Source: Leptobrachium leishanense
Taxonomy: Eukaryota > Chordata > Amphibia > Anura > Megophryidae
Assembly: GCA_009667805.1 (NCBI GenBank)
Contig: CM019065.1
Location: forward strand, 155,532,101-155,596,100
Reading direction: 5' to 3'
Length of the DNA stretch: 64,000 nt
Numbering within the stretch: position 1 is the stretch's first letter; every line of letters starts with the position of its first letter. Positions 10,057 through 20,278 of the stretch are shown here, in pieces. The notes under the pieces are model-generated. The model was not told the origin of the DNA. It did no database searches and saw only the letters and a list, made by a program, of their open reading frames with translations. Both the position numbers and the translations under genes were made by a program.

Positions 10057-10726
10057 ACAACAAATTCAGCTCTATCTGAGGTTGTCCTGATAAACGAATC
10101 ACTGTATCTGCGATCACTTTACCATTCTGATTTGTAAAGTGAACTTAATGCCAAGAGTAAAAAATGGGATATATTCTTTAACAAAAGGTTCTTGAAGAAG
10201 CCTGAATGTATTCTGTGTAATCGAACCTCTCCAGAGTAAAATTGCAGAGCTGTTATTCATGCTTCCTGCAGAACGCAGCCACGTGTCCGCCAATGCAGTG
10301 AGAAGGGCTGACTTATTCAGCAGAGTCCGCTGGGAGCGAGAATGACTCACCGTTTCGATGTGCAGCGCTAGCCGCAGTCTGCCCATTGCAGCAGTGCATG
10401 GAGGATTCTGCTCAGTCTGCACATCATAGAGGGAATCGTGCTGTCTTGGAGCGAATGACGCCTCTAGGACACTCGAAATCTGCTCAGCAACAAATAAAAT
10501 GCAAATACAATCATGTGGAAATCAATTTCAATGTGCTTCATAAATCCAGAGTTAAACGCCTGTCTCTGGCTAGATTGTGAGGTTATACAATCAGTGAGTT
10601 TCTTTTAAATTAACCGCGATAAATTTCATTAACCACTAATTGAATTAACCCTGTACACACATTGTTTTTTAGTCAGGTACACCCATCACTTTTATTAGTA
10701 TGTGATGTCATCTACTGTATATTAAA
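10057..10726. other. Unclassified sequence
   Basis: No gene or repeat boundary recognised. It probably includes diverged LINE sequence next to the L2 element that follows. Confidence 0.35.
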
Positions 10727-10903
10727 GTGTGCTGGTTCATGCTCTTGTCATTTCACAACTTGATTACTGCAACTCGCTCTTTATTGGCCTCCCTAACTCC
10801 CGTATTGCCCCTTCGCAATCTGTAATGAATGCAGGGGCAAGGCTTATTGTTCTAACTAAATGCACCTCACATACGTCCCCACTCTGCCAGTTCCTCCATT
10901 GGC

Positions 10904-11768
10904 GAAAAAATATAGATGGGGCCTCACGCAAAAGTAGCTCAGATGAAGCGTATGGAAATCCTCGTAAGGAGGGGAGCCTAAAAGAAAGCAAATGGGACAT
11001 ACTGTACATTGCGCAGTATATCAATTGTAATGTATTACCACAATTTGCATTAGGCTGATCAACTCACATGGTGGAGAGCCATTTTACAGTCGGCTCATAC
11101 ATTGGCAGCTCGTACATATTGCAGGAACTCTTCGCCTCATACAGATGGAAATAGAGACGGTACTCCACCAGAATATGCAATGCAATGGAGACAGCACTCC
11201 ACCAGGAAATGCAATGCAATACGATATACGGTCTCCCCAGGCCTCAAGCGAAGTAATGATGTATACCGATAGAAAGTATATTTACTTTCTATCGGTATAC
11301 ATCCTTACTTCGCTTGAGGCCTGGGGAGACCGTATATCGTATTGCATTGCATTTCCTGGTGGAGTGCTGTCTCCATTGCATTGCATATTCTGGTGGAGTA
11401 CCGTCTCTATTTCCATCTGTATGAGGCGAAGAGTTCCTGCAATATGTACGAGCTGCCAATGTATGAGCCAACTGTAAAATGGCTCTCCATCATGTCAGTT
11501 GATCAGCCTAATGCAAATTGTGGTGATACATTACAATTGATATACTGCGCAATGTACAGTATGTCCCATTTACTTTCTTTTAGGCTCCACTCCATAGGAG
11601 GATTTCCATACGCTTCATCTGAGCTACTTTTGCGCGAGGCCCCATCTATATTTTTTGCCTATTGGGACTTTGTTTGTATATCTTGGTGGTGTAGATATAC
11701 GGGACCTTGCAGCTTTCTTTGTTCATTCACATGCGCCATTAACCTTTTCTGTATTTTATGCTATATTG
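10904..11768. mobile_element. Palindromic insertion with a 16 bp target-site duplication
   Basis: CAGTTCCTCCATTGGC occurs at 10888-10903 and again at 11769-11784, exactly flanking an 865 bp insert in the L2 LINE. The insert is a near-perfect palindrome (10905-11656) plus a unique 112 bp tail (11657-11768). There is no coding frame of note. A duplication this long is unlike the 2-8 bp of cut-and-paste elements in the window and fits target-primed insertion. The element class is unknown. Confidence 0.75.
10905..11656. repeat. Near-perfect 0.75 kb palindrome (374 bp arms, 4 bp spacer)
   Basis: The centre lies at 11280/11281 (AGAAAGTA-TATT-TACTTTCT). The arms pair symmetrically with no net indel out to 10905/11656. 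By eye the arms differ at only about a dozen positions (for example GGAGGGGAGCC against GGAGTGGAGCC). Transcribed, it would make a very long hairpin RNA. Confidence 0.9.
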
Positions 11769-12379
11769 CAGTTCCTCCATTGGCTTCCTGTACGTTCCAG
11801 GATACAGTTTAAAATACTGATGCTCATATTCAAATCACTCAATAATTCAACCTCTCCCCTTCGTTACTCCGTAAGCACGTCCCATCTAGACAACTCCTTT
11901 CAGCAGGTGATCTCCACCTGTCATCGGTCTACACACGCACAGCCATCTCTCGCCTCCAAAACCTCTCAAGGGCGGCACCAGTCCTCTGGAATGACTTGCC
12001 TCGCCCTATCAAACTCCCACTCTAATCTTTTAGGCCTTCAAGAAATCCCTCAAAACCCACCTCTTCAGATTAGCGTACCACATCACTGATGCAACTCATC
12101 CCTCTGCTCACCTACTCACACTTGATTGAAGCCACTCTTATGGCCCCACCATTCCCAAACCACTGGCACAAATGATCCTGATATCTAGTGAAATTCCTCT
12201 TGTCTTCCTCAACCCCCAATCCCTCTAGACTGTAGGCTCCTATGAGCAGGGCCCTCTACACCTCTTGTTTCCATCTTATGTCTGTTTATTTGTATTTCAT
12301 TCCCTATGGTTATTGTAAAGTGCTGCGGAAACTGTTGGTGCTGTATAAACAATGACAATAATAATAATAACTCAAGTAA

Positions 12380-13560
12380 GAGTGGAGAGTGATAAAACAA
12401 TCTGCAATAGCAGCCCCAAACCTCGCTGTAACAACATATCCAGCTAATTACTGCTGCATTACAGCAGCCAGGGAGAGGGCAGAATACATAGAGAACCCTG
12501 GATCACTTACTTCTGTACAGGGAGAAGATTTACAGTGTTATAATGTAATGATGTACAGTACAGATACAAAGTGTTACTGCAATTTACACAAACAGGCATT
12601 ATGTTCATATACAGATATTATTTTAATTTTCTATTGGAATTTTTTGGAAGCTACATTGCTAACAGTCTCATTATGATCACTACCAATCCCCATAAGGCTG
12701 GCCGTCCAGTGGGTCCGTATTAGTGTGATGGTGCGATTGTCTGTCATCGTCTGTCAACATCCGACCACTCCCACAACATGGAGAAAATTCAGCCCTCGTC
12801 CACGGCCTCCAACTTCCATCGAACAAATGCAGACGACTTTGTGTGACTACAACAGACTAGAGATCTTTCCCATTTGAATGGGATTTGTCAGAAGAAGTTG
12901 GGACGATCTGGTATAATTTACATGAATAAAAAAGAATTTTATAGTTAAACCGCCAACCGGCAGCAGGGAAATTGACCCATAGAGAAGTGATTCAGTTCGA
13001 CCGGCAAATCCCATAGGATTCAATCGAATATAATATTTAATAAGCCCTTTCAGCACCAGGGACAGCACCAGAGTGCCCTTCATGACTACGGCAGCGTTCG
13101 ACTGCGGGGGGTGTTTTCTTTCAGTGCCGTAGCATAGTTTGGCGGTGTTTGCCAGTCTTCCCATCAGTCGATCTGGGACATCCATATTCGCTTCCAGTTG
13201 ATGACCCAGATCGTTAAAAAAAGATGTCTGTAGTCAGCCAAGTGGTCGTCCAACTATGGACCCAGTGGACGGCCAGCCTAAGCAGGATATCTGACCATTT
13301 TTATTATCTCACTGCATCACATTTATTGGATCTGACACAATGGTGCTATCTGTCTGTATGCTGATAAAGCAAAACCTATGTAACATTGTGTAAAATAAGG
13401 GATGCCATCTAGAGTTTAGCATCTTTCATTCCAACATCATTTCTGTAAAGGATAAATGAATACACGAAAAAAAAAAAATTCGTAAAATTACATTATTTTA
13501 GTTTTTTAACCACATCAGAACAACAATCTCTGTGCAAAATTTCTATTATACCCAATATTT
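12380..13560 (+). repeat. Family M repeat, copy 2, split by a Harbinger MITE
   Basis: 12380-12692 and 13282-13560 together align with 8360-8790 (reverse) and 57600-58250 (forward). Shared landmarks include CAGCCAGGGAGAGGGCAGAATAC and the block ending CATCTAGAGTTTAGCATCTTTC. The split is at the CCCCATAAGCAGG site. Confidence 0.6.
12696..13278. mobile_element. Harbinger-type MITE of a second family
   Basis: Ends are GGCTGGCCGTCCAGTGGGTCC and its inverse GGACCCAGTGGACGGCCAGCC. TAA lies on both sides (12693-12695 and 13279-13281). The uninterrupted site CCCCATAAGCAGG exists in the related repeat at 8385, so the 583 bp insertion and the 3 bp duplication are certain. TAA is the PIF/Harbinger target type. 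There is no transposase frame. Confidence 0.8.
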
Positions 13561-13710
13561 AAGTTTTAACTTTTCTTGTTTCAAAGAAATGTTATGATCA
13601 TTTTTCCCCCCCACAAAAATCACGTGGTAGGGCTAAAGTCGGAAGGATTAGAGGTTTTAATCTGTGTCCCCAAAGGATTTGATATTGCTTTTCTTATCAG
13701 ATATGAAATA

Positions 13711-15160
13711 CCGTATTTTTCGCTCCATAAGACGCACTTTTCTCCCCCCAAAAAGTGGGGGAAAAGTGGGTGCGTCTTATGGAGCGAATACTGCGCGGTG
13801 CAGTGTTCGCTCCCTGCGAGCGTCCGAAGCTATGGAGCTTCGGCGCTCGCCTGGGGGAACCACGTCACCAGCCGAGTTCTCGCGAGATCGCGGCTGGTCA
13901 CGTGGCTCCCCCAGGCGAGTGCCCAAGCTCCACGCCGCCAGACGCTCAGAGGGAGCCGAACACGCGGCCGCGGCGGCAGGAGGTGAGCTGGGGACATTAT
14001 CCATGAGCTTCTGGGGCATAACCATGAGCTGGGGCATATCCATAAACTGGGGGGGCATATCCATGAGCTGCTGGGGCATATCCATGAGCTGCTGGGGCAT
14101 ATCCATGAGCTGGGGCATATCCATGAGCTGGGGCAAATCCATGAGCTGGGGCATTATCCATGAGCTGGGGCATATTCATGAGCTGGGGCATATCCATGAG
14201 CTGGGGGCATTATCCATGAGCTGGGGCATATCCATGTGTGAGCTGGGGCATTATCCATGTGCTGGGGCATATCCATGAGCTGGGGGCATTATCCATGTGC
14301 TGGGGCATTATCCATGAGCTGGGGCATTATCCATGAGCTGGGGCATATCCATAAACTGGGGGGCATATCCATGAGCTGCTGGGGCATATCCATGAGCTGG
14401 GGCATATCCATGTGCTGGGGCATTATCCATGTGTGAGCTGGGGCATATCCATGTGCTGGGGCATTATCCATGAGCTGGGGCATATCCATGAGCTGGGGGC
14501 ATTATCCATGAGCTGGGGCATATCCATGTGTGAGCTGGGGCATATCCATGTGCTGGGGCATATCCATGTGCTGTGGCATATCCATGAGCTGGGGCATATC
14601 CATGAGCTGGGGCATATCCATAAACTGGGGGGCATATCCATGAGCTGCTGGGGCATATCCATGAGCTGGGGCATATCCATGTGCTGGGGCATTATCCATG
14701 TGTGAGCTGGGGCATATCCATGTGCTGGGGCATTATCCATGAGCTGGGGCATATCCATGAGCTGGGGGCATTATCCATGAGCTGGGGCATATCCATGTGT
14801 GAGCTGGGGCATATCCATGTGCTGGGGCATATCCATGTGCTGTGGCATATCCATGAGCTGGGGCATATCCATGAGCTGGGGGCATAGCCATGAGCTGGGG
14901 GTATATCCATGAGAGGAGCTGGGGCAAAATCCATAAGAGGAGCTGGGGCAAAATCCATGAGAGGAGCTGGGGCAGTATATCCATGACAGCAGCTGGGGCA
15001 GTATATCCATGAGAGGAGCTGGGGCAGTATATCCATGAGAGGAGCTGGGGCATTATCCATTATTACACTATTTGATTCAGAATATTTTTTTCCTGTTTTC
15101 CTTCTCTAAAAACTAGGTGCGTCTTATGGTCAGGTGCGTTTTATGGAGCGAAGAATACGG
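13711..15160. mobile_element. TIR element with CCGTATTTTTCGCTCCATAA ends, carrying a minisatellite
   Basis: Left end: CCGTATTTTTCGCTCCATAA then GACGCAC. Right end: GTGCGTCTTATGG, then GTGCGTTTTATGGAGCGAAGAATACGG. TA flanks both sides (13709-13710, 15161-15162), suggesting a TA target. Just inside the left end is a second inverted copy (GTGCGTCTTATGGAGCGAATA). GC-rich inverted segments follow at 13800-13980, then the minisatellite. It is non-autonomous, as no transposase frame is present. Confidence 0.7.
13985..15060 (+). repeat. Minisatellite, unit 18-20 bp (GAGCTGGGGCATATCCAT)
   Basis: About 1.08 kb of tandem units with variants GTGCTGGGG, GAGCTGCTGGGG and GGCATTATCCAT, and a last block of GAGAGGAGCTGGGGCAGTATATCCAT. 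Because the main unit is 18 bp, several frames stay open on both strands and mimic repetitive proteins. Two stretches starting near 14412 and 14681 are nearly identical, a higher-order repeat of 269 bp. Confidence 0.9.
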
Positions 15161-15712
15161 TAATTAAAATAAAGCTAGCACAGTGTAAATGACATGTTCA
15201 TTTTTTGTACTGATATATTAGTTTTATTAATAAGCCATATTATAGCAGTGATTACCATATGATATCAATACATATACTATAGGCATGCAACTGGAAAATC
15301 AATTCTTCATACAACAGAAGAGAGATAATCCCATAATCCCACTCAAAAAGTGTTTCAAAACGGCTAAAATTAAAACTGCTTTAGTAAAGTGCACAAAATC
15401 TGTAGCAGATTAATACACTGATCTTGTTATCTAAAAGACAAATATAGAAAAATATAACCACTAAATACTGCAATGTAGGGGAGAAAGAAAAGGTACCCTA
15501 GTGGTTAAACAACTTGTTTTTTTTATGGAGTATTCACAGGTTTCCTGTGTGGCTAAGGGCTTCATGCAACAGGAGCTAAAGATTTGGGTGCGTTCCTCAT
15601 TCTTCTCACCTTCCTCTGCCCATTCTACTGGTCCTCTTTTGGAACATTGACCTGAAGCTACCGATTCAATAGCCTTTGTGCTATTTCGTACCTGGTCTTT
15701 GATATCTTGTAT

Positions 15713-16283
15713 ATTAAATGATTGGGAGATATCTACAAGGATGGAACATAAAAGACACTTCTTAGAATATGCAGATAAATTTATGATTGAATGGCCCTGA
15801 TGAATCGCACTCACAAGATGTATAAACGTTAAGGCACATCAACGGTTGTTACCCCACGTCACCACAACCTGGTGATTCTCGCTGCTGCAGGAAACACCAA
15901 GAGGGCTCTTCGGTATATTAAAGCAGATACTATATAAACTTGAAAGGAGGACTGATCTTTTATTTCGTTTTATCCCTCATGAAGTTTAATCATTAGTCAA
16001 AACGCGTTGGGTCGTTGTTTTTATTTAATTTTACTATACCCAATAAATTTTGCTTTAATATACCGAAGAACTTCCTTGGTGCTTCCTGCAGCGGCGAGAA
16101 TCACCAGGTCATGGTTCCAGGGATCGTGCAGACCTGGGGTAACAACCGTTGATGTTGATGTGCCTTAAAGTTTATACATCTTGTGAGTGCGATTCATGAG
16201 GGGCATTCAGTCATAAATGTATCTGCATATTTGAAGAAGTGTCTTTATGTTCCATCCTTGTAGATTTCTCCCAATCATTTAAT
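15713..16283. repeat. Foldback: 0.21-0.23 kb inverted arms with a 0.13 kb spacer
   Basis: The left arm 15713-15924 (starting ATTAAATGATTGGGAGA) is complementary to the right arm 16051-16283 (ending TCTCCCAATCATTTAAT). Matching blocks include TGAGTGCGATTCAT, GGTAACAACCGTTGATG and CTTTAATATACCGAAGA. Arms differ by small indels, so it is older than the 11280 palindrome. The spacer holds CATGAAGTTTAATCATTAG followed by AAAACGCGTTGGG, a degraded form of a sequence common near frog hammerhead-like repeats. Confidence 0.75.
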
Positions 16284-18230
16284 TCACTTATGTTGTACCG
16301 AGACGTCTAAGGGAAGAGTCGTCTGGGAGATACAAGGTTATTACAATCACTCTTCCTTGATTGTCACATCGCAAATTTGTATGGTCAATCGATATCTTGT
16401 CCTAATTAATTGTAGTCCTTATGTGTTATGTTATATGTTGGTGCAATACAAATAAAAATGAATAATAATATCCCATCTTCAGTTTACTTGCTATAGGACA
16501 GTAGGATCGGGCATCAAAACACTAATTTGGATGTAGAATGTTCATGGGTTTCATGCCATTATACAGCACATCATTTGGCAGATCTCTTTTCTGCAGTTGT
16601 TCAGCCTCTTTGTGCTCATTTTTTTAGTGCTACAAAAATGGTATTTGAAATAACATTCTTTGCGTTTCTTTAGTTTCTATGTAAGATTGCACTGCTAGAC
16701 TTTGTTTTTGGCAAGGAAATAGGATGTTCAAGTATAATTAAATGAATGTGCTCAGTCATTTTGTTGAGTAAATATTAGAAGATCGTTTATCAGTAACGAG
16801 AATAAACGGTTAGTTAGTAAAACATATAATTAGTGCAAAATTTCCTTTTGTATTTTTATCAAGCAATTTTCTAGAGAAATGCTGCTCTTCTCCCTGCTGG
16901 AGGCAATTCCGATCATGAAAATAATAATCTTATCTTGCTGTGGAGCTCTGAGAGATTACGTTAAAAATAGGATGGAGTGAATTGGTCATAGTGGACCTGG
17001 AAAAAAAATGGAACACCGATTGTATGGAGTCGACATTGTGGACCTGAAACAAATGGAGGGGTCTAGTGCATGAGGACACAAAATATGTTTCTACCAAGGG
17101 TGGGGTCCTTCATGGATTCCTGTACCTGGGCCCTGAGGTTTCTAGTTACGCCTCTTGTTTCTTGTATTGGGCTTTTTGTGTTGGGAGAGAACAGAAAGGG
17201 AAATGTGAAAGTCCGAAACAAAGAAGAGAGAGAAAAATATGCAACCTTTCATAACCCTTTCATTACCAAGTGTCATGTTTCCAGCCCTGAACCACATATA
17301 TAAGCCGATCCGGACTGCCTCTTGATCTGGCCATGCCTTACCAAGTATCTCCATCAGTCCAGGATTTCCACCTGTCTCACAGAGCACTGACCAACTCCCC
17401 ATTTAAGAGTGTGACTCCCTATAGGCAGTGCTCTGTTCTTGAGTCCCCTGTGTGTGTTGGTTTCCTGCTCCAAACCCAAGTTTTATCTGCTGATCCAGTT
17501 CGCCTTCTACCAGCTCTCCGGTGAGGCCTCTGGCTTACCCACAGACCCTGCTATTACATCTGCAGAGAGTACCAATGCTGTATGTCAGCCGATCCCCGCA
17601 TAGCTCTTCTGTACCATCCTGTGACATGCCATCTCACTACCAGTTGTGCTGCTGTGTTCCAAGCACCCCCCCCCCCACATGCTCCAAGCCCTCCACGCCA
17701 CGTGCTCCAAGCCTGTTGTATTCAGGGCTGGATTCATAGGCAAAGTAGGCATGTGCCTACAGTCACCTACCACAGGGGGCGCCTTGCTCTGTGGAAAAAA
17801 CAAATTCCAATTTAAAATATTTTGGACCTGTATATCTCCGGAAACTGTCACGTGACATCGAGGATACGAGCCCAGGATGCAGTGATACACACAAGGGAGC
17901 CAAGATAAGGGTAAACAAGGGGAATTTATTGATACGTATACAGGAAAAGGGCTGACTGTGGATACTGTGGGCTGGGTAACAGAGAGAGACAGCACAGACC
18001 ACAGGATATAAAAACACAGGGGAAACACAGGAGGAATACTAGACACAGATACAAGAGGAACACTTACACGAGGCACAAGACATATGGACAGGCAGGTAAG
18101 TACATGTACATGTATATGGAAACTTGAGTTGTGGCAAAGCAGGAGTATTCATAGGGGTATTTATTCTGGAACTCCAGGGTCATATGCAATAAGTGAATGT
18201 CATATGCAGGATATGATTGCAGTCAGATAG
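16284..18230. other. Unclassified sequence
   Basis: About 1.9 kb without a recognisable gene. A segment from about 17846 begins TGTCACGTGACATCGAGGAT and is purine-rich to about 18100, as in many frog repeats, but no second end was found. Confidence 0.4.
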
Positions 18231-18238
18231 CTTTAACT

Positions 18239-18861
18239 CAGGGCTTGACAAATTTGCTTTGACTCTAGGAGCCAGCTACAAACGTTAGGAGCCAACGTTT
18301 CTGCGAGGATTCGCCTTTATCAAGGCCTTCATAAATGTGAATCCTCGCCGAAAAGTTGGGAACCTTGCCTCTGGGAATTGGTTTGTACTGATTTTAGCCA
18401 CTTCTATTTATTTATCACTTTGTTACCTGGTGCTTTTTGCTGTTAGGTATTTTTTGTGCATGTGGTCTTTTGGCTACTTTTTTGAGGCTAGAAGTGTAGA
18501 TTGTTGCTTCTAATATCAGTTTGGCCGCTCTGAGAATATATATATATATTCTCAAATTATTTGTGTTGTTAACATCTGTACATTGTGATATTGTTTTGTT
18601 TACTTATCTTCTTTGCTCCGTTGTCATTGGACACACTATTTACCCCCACACACAACAGACCTCATATATAAATACATACACCAGGGCTGGATATATTTAC
18701 ATTAAATGTAGGAGACAGGAAGGAAACATTGAAGCCAACTAGATGTTTTTAGATGCCAAAGACTGCTTTTACATTGGTGTAAAGTTAACTGGAAATTTAG
18801 GAGCCAGGAGTAAAATTCTAGGAGCCAGTGGCTACCAGGCTCCTGGCTTTGTCAAGCCCTG
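18239..18861. mobile_element. hAT-type non-autonomous element, 623 bp, with 8 bp target duplication
   Basis: Starts CAGGGCTTGACAAA and ends TTTGTCAAGCCCTG, perfectly inverted. CTTTAACT is present at 18231-18238 and 18862-18869. Eight-base duplications and CAG...CTG ends define hAT. The repeated word AGGAGCCAG occurs near both ends. Short ORFs inside have no recognisable homology. Confidence 0.88.
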
Positions 18862-18869
18862 CTTTAACT

Positions 18870-19897
18870 CATCCCCTTTAAAAGCACACAAAGTCCTTTG
18901 TATTTTCTTCACTTTATTGGGAAAGTAACAACAAATAAAAGGTGTCTTGTAGGAATAGAGGGCTTCTCAGGTGTACCTTGTTATGGGAGGCGGTAAAAAC
19001 AGGATGCAATCACCCAATCATCAATGTGCTCAAATGCAACTGCTGGTGCCCCTAGATCAAGTACACCCGATGTAGGGCACTATTCCAAACTTAACGCTAG
19101 CATTGGCATTTAGATACGTGAGTGTTAACGCTAGCTTAAGTGAGTCTAGCGCATGCCCCCCATATTACATCCCGAAAGGTAACGGGTTAAAAACCCCGAT
19201 AGCTTATCAAGGATTGCGTTCACTTCCACAAGCTTTCTGTATTATGCGCTCCCTATGCTTAACATGGGGAGCGCAAAAAGTAATTTGCGTAGGATTGCAA
19301 AATCCTAATGCTAAACTACGCACCGCTGCAGTTAACTGAAAAGTTTACCATGGCTAGAAGCTGGTGCTAACTGATACCGCTTCTGCAGAATCAGCACCAG
19401 CTGTAATCCCCCCAAAAATCTGATACCTCACTTCCCATCCTGTGGTGCGATCAGTGGACCAACCCGCTGCTTCTGGCTGCCGGGAGCAGAGTGAGTCTGG
19501 GGACAAATAGTCCCCGGTCTCCCTCTGTGATCACTCCATGGGCCTGCACGATCTCGCGAGAGCGAGATCATGCAGTTCAGATGAGCCAGTAGCACAAGCC
19601 TCCATAGAGTCCTATGGACTCCAGAAGGTGATGCTGCTGCGGCGCGTTAGTATCCAGGGGCTAAGTGCTGCATTACAGGGCAGGCTGCTCAGTCAGCGCC
19701 TTGTCCGTAATACAGTGCTAAAATGGGGACGCTAAGGGCTAACCGACGCCAGTTTTTCACCTTAGCGTCCCTGTTTTAGCGGGAACTATGTAAAATACTG
19801 CCCCTAGTCTAAACTGAGAAAAAAAAGAAATGTTTGCAAATGGGCTTCACAACATGCTCCTGAAATTATTTGAAAATGTTGAAGTGTTTTTCCTACA
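18870..19897. other. Unclassified sequence with fragments of small MITEs
   Basis: Near 19080-19120 and 19690-19790 there are short segments resembling the GGGCTAC-type elements (GCTAAAATGGGGACGCTAAG with its inverse CTTAGCGTCCCTGTTTTAGC). No gene was recognised. Confidence 0.45.
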
Positions 19898-20278
19898 CAT
19901 AGAAACATAGAAACATAGAAAAATGTCGGCAGATAAGAACCTTTTGGCCCATCTAGTCTGCCCAATTACATGGATACTTTACCTGGATTTATCTTTTGTT
20001 TAGGATAGCCTTATGCCTATCCCATGCTTGCTTAAATTCAATTACTGTTTTGGCCTCTACCACTTCAACTGGAAGACTGTTCCATGTATCCACCACCCTC
20101 TCAGTAAAATAATGCTTCCTGATGTTACTTTTAAACCTTTGCCCCTCTAATCTAAGACTATGTCCTCTTGTTTTGCTACTTTGTTTCCGTTTAAATATAC
20201 TCCCTTCCTCTACCTTGTGGATTCCCTTTACGTATTTAAATGTTTCTATCATATCAGCCTCTGTCTCGTCTTTTTTCC
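19898..20278 (-). mobile_element. CR1-clade LINE, 3' end only
   Basis: The reverse complement is nearly identical to 36345-36715 of the longer CR1. It ends in the same 8 bp microrepeat (CATAGAAA units), which is characteristic of CR1 3' ends. It is severely 5' truncated. The last ~95 codons of ORF2 remain open (20278 to 19989). Confidence 0.85.
19989..20278 (-). pseudogene. CR1 ORF2 C-terminal fragment
   Basis: Encodes the conserved C-terminus around FKYVKGIHKVEEGS, RKHYFTERVVDTWNSLP and FKQAWDRHK, ending in a stop at 19989-19991. The RT and endonuclease domains are absent because of 5' truncation, so it is non-functional. Confidence 0.8.

Larger units (their letters stand above)
10729..12089 (+). 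pseudogene. L2-type reverse transcriptase, C-terminal remnant interrupted by insertion
   Basis: The coding remnant is in two parts, 10729-10903 and 11785 to about 12089. The parts join across the insertion at the duplicated FLHW/LPV codons. Only the region after the catalytic YADD box is present, so no active RT could be made. The downstream part shifts frame where ARNSLP-like residues would be expected (GRHQSSGMTCL). Confidence 0.65.
10727..12375 (+). mobile_element. L2-type LINE, 5'-truncated, split by an 865 bp insertion
   Basis: Left of the insertion, the translation (from 10729) reads LVHALVISQLDYCNSLFIGL, the conserved C-terminal RT-flanking motif of L2/Rex-type LINEs. The motif FLHWLPV is cut by the insertion and continues to its right as LPVRSRIQFKILMLIFKSL. 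The 3' end has GTAAAGTGCTGCGGAAACTG and finishes in an ATAATA repeat near 12355-12370, as L2-clade 3' ends do. Frameshifts after about 11900 show it is dead. Confidence 0.75.

Noticed and set aside
13664..13986. ORFs covering the left end of the CCGTATTTTTCGC element
   Set aside because: Made of inverted GC-rich repeat sequence with no protein similarity.
13985..15060. Several long open frames on both strands coding for GHIHEL- or DMPQLM-type repeats
   Set aside because: They arise from an 18 bp tandem unit, are open in several frames at once, and lack any non-repetitive domain.
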